Source: a virus. From it: 55,166 bases of DNA. Shown here in pieces: positions 22,908 through 32,205 of the stretch; position 1 is the first letter of the stretch, and every line of letters begins with the position of its first letter. A program made the position numbers and the translations under genes. The DNA is taken from IMG/VR virus record IMGVR_UViG_3300021197_000131, positions 1 through 55,166 of that record; one strand, given 5' to 3'. The notes below the pieces were generated by a model. It did not search any database. It was not told where the DNA came from and worked only from the letters and a program-made list of their open reading frames with translations.

Positions 22908-23770
22908 ACCATCCTGCAGAACTAAAGGTCTTCAACTTCTTACAGAAGGCCATGGCAGGTGAAGCAACAATGACAGAAGAGGTGGCCCAACAGGTCGCCT
23001 CTGATGTTAAGACTGCTATGGATAAGCAGTTCAACTCAGGTCCACGTGGAGACTTTCGTTTACGTATGTCTAATATAGGTAAGCCTAAGTGTCAGCTATG
23101 GTTTGAGAAGAACGATCCAGAAGATAAGAAGCCTTTCCCACCACACTTCCTAATCAACATGATCTTAGGTGATATAGTTGAGGCTGTGTTCAAAGGACTA
23201 CTACGCTCAGCAGATGTAGAGTTTAAGGATAACGATACCGTCACACTAAAGCTACCTCATGGTCAGGAGATCAAAGGTGAGTATGACATGGAAATGGATG
23301 GCAAGATTGATGATGTGAAGTCTGCGTCACCTTGGTCATACAAGAATAAGTTTGCATCCTTTGATGCGCTGCAACAAGGCGACAGCTTTGGCTATGTGTC
23401 ACAGCTTGTAGGCTACGCTACTGCAGCACAGAAGGGTGTAGGTGGTTGGTGGGTAGTCAACAAAGCAAACGGAGAGTTCAAGTATGTGGACGCATCTGAG
23501 GTAGATCAGCAAGAGGTTATAAACAACATACAAGAGACAGTAGATTACATAGATAGTGGTGCTAGTTTCACACGTTGCTTTAATCCTGTACCAGAGACAT
23601 TCTATCGTAAGCCTACTGGAAACATAGTGCTTCCTTCTGCTTGTAAGTGGTGTGACTTCAAACACAAGTGCCACCCTACCTTACAAACACTACCAAGTAG
23701 GATGTCTAAAGCAGCTAACCCACCAGAAGTAGATTATGTATTCATAGGAGATGAAGGTGCGGCGGCATAA
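22904..23770 (+). CDS. RecB/Cas4-like PD-(D/E)XK nuclease with Fe-S cluster
   Basis: A 288-residue nuclease. The catalytic core shows Asp132 (EMDGK), the D-V-K triplet at 137-139 (DDVKSAS) and a QxxxY motif at Gln167-Tyr171. Cys63 together with Cys247, Cys250 and Cys256 (CKWC ... C) has the spacing of the 4Fe-4S cluster in Cas4/AddB-type exonucleases. Likely a 5'-3' exonuclease that degrades host DNA or processes recombination ends. It overlaps the previous and next genes. Confidence 0.85.
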   Translation: MNHPAELKVFNFLQKAMAGEATMTEEVAQQVASDVKTAMDKQFNSGPRGDFRLRMSNIGKPKCQLWFEKNDPEDKKPFPPHFLINMILGDIVEAVFKGLLRSADVEFKDNDTVTLKLPHGQEIKGEYDMEMDGKIDDVKSASPWSYKNKFASFDALQQGDSFGYVSQLVGYATAAQKGVGGWWVVNKANGEFKYVDASEVDQQEVINNIQETVDYIDSGASFTRCFNPVPETFYRKPTGNIVLPSACKWCDFKHKCHPTLQTLPSRMSKAANPPEVDYVFIGDEGAAA

Positions 23771-24182
23771 TAAAAGAATGTATCGCAGTGGCCTTGAAGA
23801 AGAGGCTGCTGCTTTCTTAAAGGCTAGACAGAAGGTAGTATCATATGAAAAGTTAAAGATAGAATGGGAAGACCTAAAGTACAGAACTTACACACCAGAC
23901 TTTGAGTTAGACAACGGTATCATCATAGAGACTAAGGGTATCTTTAGTGCGGCAGATCGTCGCAAGCATATTGAAATACAGAGACAGCACCCTAGCTTAG
24001 ATATTAGATTTGTATTTAGTAATGCTAAGGCTAAACTATACAAGGGTGCTAAGTCTAGATACTGTGATTGGTGTGATACTAAAGGTTTTCAGTGGGCGCA
24101 CCGTATCATACCCGAAGAGTGGTTAAAAGAAAAGGGTAAGAGAATGAAAGAGCAGCGTGTAAAGGTAAACAGGAGAGACTAA
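23751..24182 (+). CDS. T7-type endonuclease I (Holliday junction resolvase)
   Basis: A 143-residue protein with the catalytic pattern of T7 gp3: Asp50 in YTPDFEL, Glu60 and Lys62 in IIIETKG, keeping the D-(x9)-E-x-K spacing, plus a Glu cluster at 16-18. The C-terminal region CDWCDTKGFQWAHRIIPEEW is also typical. It would resolve branched replication intermediates before packaging and help break host DNA. Starts within the upstream nuclease gene. Confidence 0.9.
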   Translation: MKVRRHNKRMYRSGLEEEAAAFLKARQKVVSYEKLKIEWEDLKYRTYTPDFELDNGIIIETKGIFSAADRRKHIEIQRQHPSLDIRFVFSNAKAKLYKGAKSRYCDWCDTKGFQWAHRIIPEEWLKEKGKRMKEQRVKVNRRD

Positions 24183-24532
24183 TGGATATTAATGCAGGTG
24201 AAGTAGCTATTATCTTACGCCCCATGGAAGATGATAAAGGTAAATGGACAGGAGAGTTAAAGACAGGCATTATGTTTGGCGATGAACGAATGCCTGATGG
24301 TATGAGAGCAGCACTAGATGTGGCACTTACTATGGCATCAGCACAGTTCTTCTTAGAAGATAACCCGGAGTACTTGGAAGAGTTTGATTACCACAGGTCT
24401 GAGATACTAAGGGATATATTTCCTGACTTCTTTGCAGAAGTAGAAGCAGAGATAGAAGAAGAGAATAAGATTGCACGTGATGGCAACATAATCAAGTTAA
24501 ACAAGTGGACAAAGACAGAAGGTAGTGCATGA
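24182..24532 (+). CDS. Conserved hypothetical protein, 116 aa
   Basis: An acidic helical protein: a beta-like start (GEVAIILRPMEDDKGKW), then PDGMRAALDVALTMASAQFF and a strongly acidic segment (FFAEVEAEIEEENK). Similar short acidic proteins sit beside nuclease genes in related phages. The function is not known. ATG overlaps the previous stop by one base; ATGA junction at the end. Confidence 0.65.
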   Translation: MDINAGEVAIILRPMEDDKGKWTGELKTGIMFGDERMPDGMRAALDVALTMASAQFFLEDNPEYLEEFDYHRSEILRDIFPDFFAEVEAEIEEENKIARDGNIIKLNKWTKTEGSA

Positions 24533-24756
24533 CTGATCCAGTAAACAATCCAGTACATTACAATCAAGCAGGTATAGAATGCATTGATGCTATAGAAGCT
24601 ATGACAGAGAATATGTCAGGTGCTATTGCACCACAGGCAGCAAACGTACTCAAGTACATGTGGCGCTGTGAATACAAGAATGGCTTAGAGGATATAGACA
24701 AAGCTATCTGGTATCTCAATAGGCTACGTAAGCGTTGGGTGGAGACACACAAATGA
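24529..24756 (+). CDS. DUF3310 protein
   Basis: A 75-residue protein matching the DUF3310 pattern: VNNPVHYNQAGIECIDAIEA, NVLKYMWRCEYKNGLEDIDK and IWYLNRLRKR. In T7 the equivalent domain is part of the gp1.7 nucleotide kinase region, so a nucleotide-related role is often suggested. Neighbours MazG, RNR and ThyX fit that. ATGA junctions at both ends. Confidence 0.88.
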   Translation: MTDPVNNPVHYNQAGIECIDAIEAMTENMSGAIAPQAANVLKYMWRCEYKNGLEDIDKAIWYLNRLRKRWVETHK

Positions 24757-24923
24757 AGCGTAAGTTCAGCGTAACATACATAATGGAAGTAGATGAGTAC
24801 AACAATATCCTATCATCATTTGAGGACAACCATGAGGAAGATGTACATGATCTTATCGTAGATATAATGTATGACGTTGATGATATTAAAGTATACAATC
24901 TAGTAGTGAAGGAAAGAGGATGA
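24753..24923 (+). CDS. Small acidic protein, 56 aa
   Basis: The coupled ATG 24753-24755 (ATGA) is used. The product reads MKRKFSVTYIMEVDEYNN followed by acidic helices (NHEEDVHDLIVDIMYDVDDI). Not recognised; sits between DUF3310 and MazG genes. Confidence 0.6.
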   Translation: MKRKFSVTYIMEVDEYNNILSSFEDNHEEDVHDLIVDIMYDVDDIKVYNLVVKERG

Positions 24924-25282
24924 TTACACAGGAAGACATTGACGCATTTCAGCGTTTCAATGAGGTAGCAATGGACATGAGTGAGTACCAAGACGTTGCA
25001 TCAGATACAGCTATCTACCCACCAGAGCATGAGATTATTTATCCTGCACTTGGTCTAGCTGCAGAGGCAGGTGAGGTAGCTAATAAAGTAAAGAAGATTT
25101 TACGTGATGATGCGTTTGATAAGGACGCTATTGCAGACGAGGTAGGTGATTGCCTCTGGTATATTGCGGCACTGTGTCGTGACTTGAGGGTTGACCTGTC
25201 AGAGGTGGCCTTTAATAATCTAAAGAAGTTACAAGATCGTAAGCAACGTGGTAAGCTACAAGGAAACGGAGACAAAAGATGA
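24920..25282 (+). CDS. mazG: MazG-like nucleotide pyrophosphohydrolase
   Basis: A 120-residue all-helical MazG-type enzyme with LGLAAEAGEVANKVKK (E-x-x-E type metal site) and DEVGDCLWYIAALCRDL (E-x-x-D). It hydrolyses NTPs or dNTPs to monophosphates, or lowers ppGpp as proposed for marine phages. It precedes the RNR gene with a 4-nt overlap, forming a nucleotide-metabolism block. Confidence 0.9.
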   Translation: MITQEDIDAFQRFNEVAMDMSEYQDVASDTAIYPPEHEIIYPALGLAAEAGEVANKVKKILRDDAFDKDAIADEVGDCLWYIAALCRDLRVDLSEVAFNNLKKLQDRKQRGKLQGNGDKR

Positions 25283-27213
25283 GCAACTTATTACCAACAG
25301 ACTATCAAGCATTTATACACAAATCACGTTACGCTAAATACTTTGATGGTAAGGGTCGTGAGAGTTGGAGTGAGACAGTAGGGCGCTACGTGGACCACGT
25401 AGTCAATGATGTTGTTATGAAACCTGAGCGACTAGACGAGGTAGATGATGTTACATTAAGTAGTGTTGTCCATGATATTGACGAGGCTATCTTGAACCTA
25501 GAGATTATGCCTAGCATGAGGGCAATGATGACAGCAGGGGCTGCATTTGCACGTGACAACACGGCAGGATATAACTGTAGTTACCTACCCGTAGATGATC
25601 CTAAGTCCTTCGACGAGGCTATGTTCATTCTCTTGTGTGGCACTGGAGTTGGGTTCAGTGTTGAGCGGCAGTTCATCTCTAAACTTCCCGAAGTCCCTGA
25701 GCTTTTCGACAGTGATACCACAATCGTCGTGAAGGATAGTAAAGAAGGTTGGGCTAAGGCTTTCCGTCAACTGTTAGCACTCCTATGGGCAGGGGAAATT
25801 CCTAAGTGGAACACGTCTTTGATTAGACCTGCAGGTGCGAGACTTAAAACGTTTGGTGGTCGGGCATCTGGTCCTGCTCCTCTGATTGAGTTGTTTAACT
25901 TTGCTGTAGCCACATTCAAGGGCGCACAGGGACGTAAGTTATCTTCTATGGAATGCCATGACCTAATGTGTTTCATTGGTCAGATCGTTGTTGTAGGCGG
26001 TGTACGCCGTAGTGCTATGATCTCCCTGTCCAACCTGAGTGATGATCGTATGCGTCATGCTAAGTCAGGTCAGTGGTGGGAGACTGCAGCACACAGGGCA
26101 TTGGCTAATAACAGTGTGTCTTACACAGAGAAGCCAGACATTGAAACGTTTATGCGTGAATGGACTGCGTTGATAGAAAGTAAATCAGGTGAGAGAGGTA
26201 TCTTTAATCGTGAAGCAAGTAAGAAGCAAGCTGCTAAGAATGGTCGGCGTAATTCAGACCAAGAGTTTGGGACTAATCCATGCAGTGAAATCATACTACG
26301 TCCGTACCAGTTCTGCAATCTTACAGAGGTGGTGGTACGAGCCACGGACACGGTTGATGACTTGGCTAGAAAGGTCAGACTCGCCACAATACTTGGGACG
26401 ATCCAAAGCACGTACACAAAGTTCCCCTACCTCAGAAAAATCTGGCAGAAAAACACAGAAGAAGAACGGCTCTTAGGTGTATCTCTGACAGGCATTATGG
26501 ACAACCCTCTAATGACAGCTAAGAATGCTGCGTTAGACAAAACATTGGAGCATCTAAGAAATGTCGCTATCACTACTAATGCTGAATGGGCTGAGCGCCT
26601 TGGTATCCCTGCTTCTGCTGCTATCACTTGCGTCAAACCTAGTGGCACTGTCTCCCAACTTGTTGATTCTGCTAGTGGTATACATGCTCGTCACAGCGAT
26701 TATTACATCCGTACAGTTAGGGGTGACAATAAAGACCCACTGACACAGTTTATGATTGACAGTGGCATACCTAACGAGCCTTGTGTGTTCAAGGGTGACA
26801 CTACAACTGTGTTTAGTTTCCCTGTTAAGTCACCTGATAATGCGGTAACACGTAATGATATGACTGCCATTGAACAATTAGATACGTGGCTTATGTATCA
26901 ACGTCACTGGTGTGAACACAAACCTAGTGTGACAATCTCTGTGCGTGACCATGAGTGGCTAGATGTAGGTGCATTCGTGTACCGACACTTTGATGAGATG
27001 TCAGGTGTGTCATTTTTACCACACTCAGATCATACATATCAGCAAGCACCATATCAAGACTGTACTAAAGAGCAGTATAAAGAGATGGCTGATCAGATGC
27101 CAGTGGCTATTGATTGGGCTGCACTAGGTACGTATGAGCATGAAGACAACACAGTAGCTATGCAGACAATGGCTTGCTCTGGGGATAGCTGTGAGATTGT
27201 GGACTTGGTATGA
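25279..27213 (+). CDS. nrdJ: Class II (B12-dependent) ribonucleotide reductase
   Basis: A 644-residue monomeric reductase of the RTPR type, which uses adenosylcobalamin to make dNTPs. Key residues: Cys100 (YNCSYLPV), Asn333-Pro-Cys335-Ser-Glu337 (active-site NPCSE) and Cys346 (QFCNLTE), matching the Cys trio of the Lactobacillus enzyme, and a C-terminal redox pair Cys633/Cys638 (CSGDSCEIVDLV). CVKPSGTVSQLVDSASGIH is also typical. The adjoining glutaredoxin probably recycles the C-terminal pair. Class II does not need oxygen but depends on host B12. Confidence 0.94.
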   Translation: MSNLLPTDYQAFIHKSRYAKYFDGKGRESWSETVGRYVDHVVNDVVMKPERLDEVDDVTLSSVVHDIDEAILNLEIMPSMRAMMTAGAAFARDNTAGYNCSYLPVDDPKSFDEAMFILLCGTGVGFSVERQFISKLPEVPELFDSDTTIVVKDSKEGWAKAFRQLLALLWAGEIPKWNTSLIRPAGARLKTFGGRASGPAPLIELFNFAVATFKGAQGRKLSSMECHDLMCFIGQIVVVGGVRRSAMISLSNLSDDRMRHAKSGQWWETAAHRALANNSVSYTEKPDIETFMREWTALIESKSGERGIFNREASKKQAAKNGRRNSDQEFGTNPCSEIILRPYQFCNLTEVVVRATDTVDDLARKVRLATILGTIQSTYTKFPYLRKIWQKNTEEERLLGVSLTGIMDNPLMTAKNAALDKTLEHLRNVAITTNAEWAERLGIPASAAITCVKPSGTVSQLVDSASGIHARHSDYYIRTVRGDNKDPLTQFMIDSGIPNEPCVFKGDTTTVFSFPVKSPDNAVTRNDMTAIEQLDTWLMYQRHWCEHKPSVTISVRDHEWLDVGAFVYRHFDEMSGVSFLPHSDHTYQQAPYQDCTKEQYKEMADQMPVAIDWAALGTYEHEDNTVAMQTMACSGDSCEIVDLV

Positions 27214-27434
27214 CATACGTAGTTGTATCACGTAGCGAGTGTCCCTTCTGCACTATGGCTACAGAGTTACTAAAAGAAAAGGGGGTAGCATATACATGCT
27301 ACTCTCTAGAGTCCTCTCGTTGGGTGCTTGACCTGTTTAAGAAATCCAATATAACTACTGTGCCTCAGATATGGGATACAGAAGGGAATCATATTGGCGG
27401 TTACAAAGAACTAGAAAAACACATGAGGCTATAA
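27210..27434 (+). CDS. Glutaredoxin
   Basis: A 74-residue glutaredoxin with the redox motif Cys11-Pro-Phe-Cys14, the cis-Pro motif TTVPQ and the GGYKEL glutathione-side motif. It overlaps the RNR stop by 4 nt, so it is most likely the electron donor for RNR. Ends TAATG with the next gene. Confidence 0.93.
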   Translation: MTYVVVSRSECPFCTMATELLKEKGVAYTCYSLESSRWVLDLFKKSNITTVPQIWDTEGNHIGGYKELEKHMRL

Positions 27435-27832
27435 TGCAATTAGACCTATTCCTTTTGGAAGAAAACTACAAGCCTTTGTCTGGTACAACGCAAGTATGTA
27501 AGCTATGCTCTAAAGAAAAGGATATTGTGCATTTTAATAAGCACATAGGGTTCAAGACAGGTATAGATAACAGGTGCAGGGCTTGCATAAAGAAAGAGAC
27601 TAAGGTACGCAATGAGTTAAAAGAAAGATTTAAACACCTAAAGAAAAATACGTGCGCCTGTTGCGGTAAGACACACCCTAAAAGTATGGTGTGCGACCAC
27701 GATCACAACACACTAAAATTCAGAGGATGGATATGTGATCCCTGCAATATGGGAATAGGCAAACTAGGAGATGATCTTGAGGGTATTGAGAAGGCTCTTG
27801 CATATTTAAAGGGACACTATGAACGAACTTGA
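27434..27832 (+). CDS. Recombination endonuclease VII-like HNH protein
   Basis: A 132-residue protein. The C-terminal half has CACCGKTHPKSM, VCDHDHNT and RGWICDPCNMGIG then LGDDLEGIEKALAYL, the signature of endonuclease VII with a zinc-binding Cys4 site and an H-N-H type catalytic core. The N-terminal half adds a second Cys pair (CKLC ... CRACIKK). Either a second junction resolvase or a homing-type endonuclease lodged between glutaredoxin and phoH. The coupled ATG at 27434 is used. Confidence 0.85.
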   Translation: MQLDLFLLEENYKPLSGTTQVCKLCSKEKDIVHFNKHIGFKTGIDNRCRACIKKETKVRNELKERFKHLKKNTCACCGKTHPKSMVCDHDHNTLKFRGWICDPCNMGIGKLGDDLEGIEKALAYLKGHYERT

Positions 27833-28529
27833 ACCACCAAAGAAGCAAACACGGTCACGCCGAAAGACAAACTACAAGAACGCAGCTAACAAAAGAGTAT
27901 CAGGTTTTGTACCACGAACAGAGCGACAGAAGCAGCTATGGGATGCAATGCGTGACAGTACACAGGTCATGGTGCTTGGCCCTGCAGGTACAGGTAAGAC
28001 TTATGTAACAGCCACCCACGCTGCTGATCTGTATACACTGAAAGAGATTGACAGGATAGTTATAACTAGACCTCATATATCTGTAGGTAAAGACATAGGG
28101 TTTCTTCCGGGTTCACTTGAAGAGAAGACCTACCCATGGGCATTGCCTGTGCTTGACGTACTGCAGAAACACTTAGGTAAGGGCGCAGTAGACACAGCCA
28201 TAAAGAATGGTAACATTGAGATGTCGCCCTTGGCACTGATGCGAGGGCGTAGCTTTGATAGCTCCTTCATCATAGTAGATGAAACACAGAACATTACAAC
28301 GCATGAGCTAAAGATGTTGTTGACACGTGTGGGAGAAGGGAGTACAATAGTACTCAATGGCGATGCACAGCAGTCAGACTTAAAAGAAGCAGATGGTCTA
28401 TCTAAGATCATTCACTTAGCTAAGAAACATATGCTACCTGTACCCATCATTGAGTTTGGTGTAGAGGATATTGTACGTAGTGACATCTGTGCAGAGTGGG
28501 TAAAAGTATTTATGGATGAAGGCTTATGA
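27819..28529 (+). CDS. phoH: PhoH-like ATPase
   Basis: A 236-residue PhoH-family P-loop ATPase: Walker A GPAGTGKT (54-61), VITRPHISVGKDIGFLPGSL typical of the family, and Walker B IIVDETQN. PhoH is common in marine phages; its role (RNA metabolism or phosphate stress) is unsettled. A basic N-terminus (KKQTRSRRKTNYKN) precedes the core. Overlaps neighbours slightly. Confidence 0.93.
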   Translation: MNELEPPKKQTRSRRKTNYKNAANKRVSGFVPRTERQKQLWDAMRDSTQVMVLGPAGTGKTYVTATHAADLYTLKEIDRIVITRPHISVGKDIGFLPGSLEEKTYPWALPVLDVLQKHLGKGAVDTAIKNGNIEMSPLALMRGRSFDSSFIIVDETQNITTHELKMLLTRVGEGSTIVLNGDAQQSDLKEADGLSKIIHLAKKHMLPVPIIEFGVEDIVRSDICAEWVKVFMDEGL

Positions 28530-28729
28530 AACTAGAACAAGAAGCACAAGAATACCTAGAGGCTAAACGTAAGCAGCTTAACAATGACGTAGATAATACA
28601 TGGGCTGCTTTTGATATATTACTGGATGATGCATTGCTTGAGTCTGATGAAAAGATCAGTGCTTTACAAAGGCTGTACGAATGTTTGATGTGGGCTAGAC
28701 TAGCCATAAAGAACAACAAGATAAAATAA
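28526..28729 (+). CDS. Small helical protein, last rightward gene, 67 aa
   Basis: ATGA-coupled to phoH. A charged helix (EQEAQEYLEAKRKQLNNDVD) followed by a second helix with Cys/Trp. Not recognised. The stop is immediately followed by the terminator at 28731-28747. Confidence 0.65.
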   Translation: MKLEQEAQEYLEAKRKQLNNDVDNTWAAFDILLDDALLESDEKISALQRLYECLMWARLAIKNNKIK

Positions 28730-28730
28730 A

Positions 28731-28747
28731 AGGGGCTAAGCGCCCCT
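28731..28747. terminator. Bidirectional intrinsic terminator
   Basis: AGGGGC (28731-28736), loop TAAGC, GCCCCT (28742-28747). On the minus strand it is followed by TTTTATTTTAT; on the plus strand by CTAAGTTTT. It lies between the convergent 28729 stop and 28755 stop, so it can end both transcripts. Confidence 0.85.
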
Positions 28748-28754
28748 CTAAGTT

Positions 28755-31700
28755 TTACATCTTGCCAACCTCTTCGTACATATCCTCAAGGTAGTCTATA
28801 AACTCTGCGTATATTTCTAACTCATTAAAGTTATAATCTCTTGGGCTACCAGTTATACCGTATGTAGCTTTTAGTAGCTTCTGTGCTTCACGCCTTATCT
28901 CTTTAGTACCCTTAGTATCTAATTTAGCAGCCATGCGTAGCCTTGCATTAGTACCACCTGTGTAACCTTCCTGCATCTCTTTACGTACATGCCTTTTCAT
29001 ATCAGACATTAAGGTTTTCAACATCTCACGTTTACCTGTGAGACTAGCCTTCTCAAATGCAGGTGTGTCAATAAGTCTCTGCGTCTGAGCCTCTAGGATA
29101 GGAGCTAGAAGACCATTGAACGCCTTATCATAGGCAGGTACATTAGTTCTTTCACTAGCAGTCCAAGGAAACATCTCTGCCATAGAGTATGCTTTCTCTG
29201 TAGCAGTTCGTCCCGGTTTTATAGTCAGACCAAAGATACGAGCAAATGGGTTGGCATCATATATCTCACCCTCACGTGTAGCTACCCTTAACTCTTCCCC
29301 TGTTATAGCATCTGTCTTGTCAATGAAAGCCTCTAGTATATTATCTATATACTTAGTAGAGGACTGAGTGAAGACATCAAAACCTCTAGCCTGTCTCACG
29401 TCCTTGGCTGTATCTGTACCCATAGCAAAGCCGATTGTTTTATTAACTGCGTCTAGCGGCCTTGTTACACCAGATAAAAAGTTACCTGCTACTTTGGCGA
29501 CACCTTCAAGCCCTGTGCTTCTAGCGCCCTCTTCTCTGTTCACCAAGATGTCTAGCAGATTGTTGATGTCATTACCAAACTGTGCATCACGTGCAAGCTG
29601 ACCTACACCTAGCTGAGTGCCTAGCTCTTGGTATACCTCTTTAGGTACTTCTTCTCCATTCAAAATCATATTACCCACACGACCTGCTGCTAGGAATATA
29701 GAGAAAGGGAATGTGTTCTTAGCGTCTACTATAGTACCACCACCTGCATCTACCTCATAGATACCTAGACCTTTAGCACGTCTTTCTGTGTCGTAATCTA
29801 TAGCCATAAGCAGACCTGTAGTGCCTACCATCATACGAGCAAATGCGTCACGCTCACTTATTGTAGTACCTTCTTGCTTAGCTGTTCTTTTTGCAAACTT
29901 AAAGAGAAGCTCTGGTGAAGCAAGTGGCGACCACTGATATGTAGTAGCAACTACGTTATTAAAGAAGCGCCCAAACGGTAGGATTGTACCAAGTCCCGGT
30001 GTGTTAGATATAGTCTCAACAAACCTAGCCGTAGTACGGATCAACTCACCCTGATCTGCTGTGGTGTAGTCTTTTGCGAACACAGACTTGAGTGTGGTGT
30101 CCAGTGCGCCCTGCAGAACTGTGTCATCAATTATGTTTTCTTCTGCTGACAGTGCTTCTTTTAGTGTAGTGCCTTTGTTGATACGTAGATATTTATCCAT
30201 CTCAGTCATAAACATCTGAGACTTAGTAAAGCTGTCCTGTATACGAACACCTGTTATCTGATTGGCTGCTTTAGCAAAAGCCTCAACGTTGTTAAAGACT
30301 TTACTGTTAGGGTCAAGTCCATACCTAGTAGCTGTAGCCTCAATGCCACCTGCCATAGTCTCAAACAAAATCTTTTGTAGGTCTTGGTTCTCTTCTAGGA
30401 ACTCCATATATACATCATGGGTAGTGTAAGGGTCTAGCAGATTACGCATCTTCTGACCCTGTATTGCAACATAAGCATGTGCCTGTTGGAAACTTTCTTT
30501 AGCTGCCTCTCTGTTATACGCAGATTGACCTAACCCTTTAGTCATTAAAGCCGTGGCATTAAACAGATCAGCTAAAGTAGAACCTACATAGTACTGACTA
30601 AAACCTGCTACGTTGACAGCCGTTGTTGCAGGAGATGAAACAAGCAAACGCTTCCACACAGATTGACCATAGCGAAGTTTGTCTGCTTTCTTTAGCTCTT
30701 TAGCTATTTCATCCTTAGCCTCTATCTCATCAAGCGTTGCAGCCATCTTGTCGTTAGCGGCAACAATACCTGCATCCAGTGTTTTACGAACTTGAGACAT
30801 AACGTTGAGTGTCTTAGCTGATCTATTTATTTCACTAGCAAGCATGTCACTCATTGTTATCTGTGAACCAGACATATCACCTAGACTTAGACCTGTATAT
30901 TTATTTAACTCTTTGTTAATTCTAGTTAGCTCTTCCTGTGGCATAGACCTAGCAACATTAGTCATAACATCTGATAGGTGTTTTTCTCTACCAATCTTAA
31001 AACCACTGTCTTTAAATACTTTAGCCAGACCACCCTTACCATCTGATCCTATCATTATATTCTGAATTAGCTCTGCAGGAAAAGCTCTATTCTCATATGC
31101 ACTGCCACGTGCTACCTTAGTATTCCAATCTTCAATCTCTTTCATCACAGTCTTAGCTGCACCCTTTGCTGCTTCCTTGTCAAGCATAGGTGTGTATTCT
31201 TCTATGATGTTGTTAGTTACTTTGTCTAGAGCAGAGCTTGTTTCCTTTAAGCCTGATGATCCACGAAACGCACCTGCGGCTAACTGTGCAGCACCTGCTA
31301 CACCACCTAGAACAGAAGAGAAGCCTGTCTGTAGTAAGCTATATTCTTCTTGTGCGCCTACATCAATCATAACATTCTGAGCCATGATGTCTTGCATCAC
31401 AGCAGCAGACGCATCTAGTGCTACTGTCTGTTTCAATGAGCGTGTTGCAGCAGTCTCAAACAACTCTGCTTGCTTCTTAGCCATAGCATCTTTAGCTAAC
31501 GCACGTCTACCTTCATTGGCAACTCTCTTAGCTACTTGTTCATTTACTTTGCTTGCTGCTTTTTCAGTCATGCCTTTAGCAACTGCACGTCTAGCTGCTT
31601 CTATACCTGCCCTCTGTGCAGCTTCCTTGGCTGCTGCTCTACCTGCACCACTCTGTGCAGCTTGCATACCTGCTTGTCTCACCGCAAGTTTGACCGCTTG

Positions 31701-32195
31701 TTTACCTGTAAGACTTACACCTGCTGCACCTGCACGTGCCACACCACCAGTAAGCAAACCAAGATAGTTGGTAGGGTCTTTAGCTGCAGCAAACACGTAG
31801 TCTTTAATGCCATCCACTGCACCCATAAGACCGTCATTCACAAAGACGTTACCTAGTTGGTCATAAATCTGATAGGCTTTCTCAGCCTTTGCTTTACGGT
31901 TATCATCTGCCTTACTAATAAAGCGTACCTCTCCTGCAGTAGACACAGTATTAGCATTGAAGTAACGCATGTGATCTACAAAGTCTTCCACTACTTCATC
32001 AGCTTCTTTGTCTTTGTAGTCTACGCCCTTACGCTCTATCATGTAGTCACGAATAGGGTTAAGGTACTGGTATCTTTTAAGATCATCCTTCTTTAGGGTT
32101 GCACCTGTGTCAAACAGTTCTTCGTCTACAGGCTGTTGATCTGTAGAGCTTGATCCGTTTGACTTAGCCCACTCTTGTAGTTCATAATAATCCAT
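28755..32195 (-). CDS. Large internal virion (ejection) protein, 1146 aa
   Basis: The largest gene and the last of the leftward late unit. Residues about 150-250 are an Ala/Arg/Lys-rich helical zone (AVRQAGMQAAQSGAGRAAAK), the rest long helical segments and several hydrophobic stretches (LGVGQLARD, MMVGTTGLLMAI), like the T7 gp15/gp16 class of ejected internal proteins. No transglycosylase motif is evident. It would be packed in the head and injected to form a channel through the host envelope. Confidence 0.8.
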   Translation of the reverse strand: MDYYELQEWAKSNGSSSTDQQPVDEELFDTGATLKKDDLKRYQYLNPIRDYMIERKGVDYKDKEADEVVEDFVDHMRYFNANTVSTAGEVRFISKADDNRKAKAEKAYQIYDQLGNVFVNDGLMGAVDGIKDYVFAAAKDPTNYLGLLTGGVARAGAAGVSLTGKQAVKLAVRQAGMQAAQSGAGRAAAKEAAQRAGIEAARRAVAKGMTEKAASKVNEQVAKRVANEGRRALAKDAMAKKQAELFETAATRSLKQTVALDASAAVMQDIMAQNVMIDVGAQEEYSLLQTGFSSVLGGVAGAAQLAAGAFRGSSGLKETSSALDKVTNNIIEEYTPMLDKEAAKGAAKTVMKEIEDWNTKVARGSAYENRAFPAELIQNIMIGSDGKGGLAKVFKDSGFKIGREKHLSDVMTNVARSMPQEELTRINKELNKYTGLSLGDMSGSQITMSDMLASEINRSAKTLNVMSQVRKTLDAGIVAANDKMAATLDEIEAKDEIAKELKKADKLRYGQSVWKRLLVSSPATTAVNVAGFSQYYVGSTLADLFNATALMTKGLGQSAYNREAAKESFQQAHAYVAIQGQKMRNLLDPYTTHDVYMEFLEENQDLQKILFETMAGGIEATATRYGLDPNSKVFNNVEAFAKAANQITGVRIQDSFTKSQMFMTEMDKYLRINKGTTLKEALSAEENIIDDTVLQGALDTTLKSVFAKDYTTADQGELIRTTARFVETISNTPGLGTILPFGRFFNNVVATTYQWSPLASPELLFKFAKRTAKQEGTTISERDAFARMMVGTTGLLMAIDYDTERRAKGLGIYEVDAGGGTIVDAKNTFPFSIFLAAGRVGNMILNGEEVPKEVYQELGTQLGVGQLARDAQFGNDINNLLDILVNREEGARSTGLEGVAKVAGNFLSGVTRPLDAVNKTIGFAMGTDTAKDVRQARGFDVFTQSSTKYIDNILEAFIDKTDAITGEELRVATREGEIYDANPFARIFGLTIKPGRTATEKAYSMAEMFPWTASERTNVPAYDKAFNGLLAPILEAQTQRLIDTPAFEKASLTGKREMLKTLMSDMKRHVRKEMQEGYTGGTNARLRMAAKLDTKGTKEIRREAQKLLKATYGITGSPRDYNFNELEIYAEFIDYLEDMYEEVGKM

Positions 32196-32205
32196 ACTAT
32201 ATTAC

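Noticed and set aside
31384-31856. Plus-strand Ala/Cys-rich frames
   Set aside because: Shadows of the Ala/Arg-rich segment of the 1146-aa virion protein.
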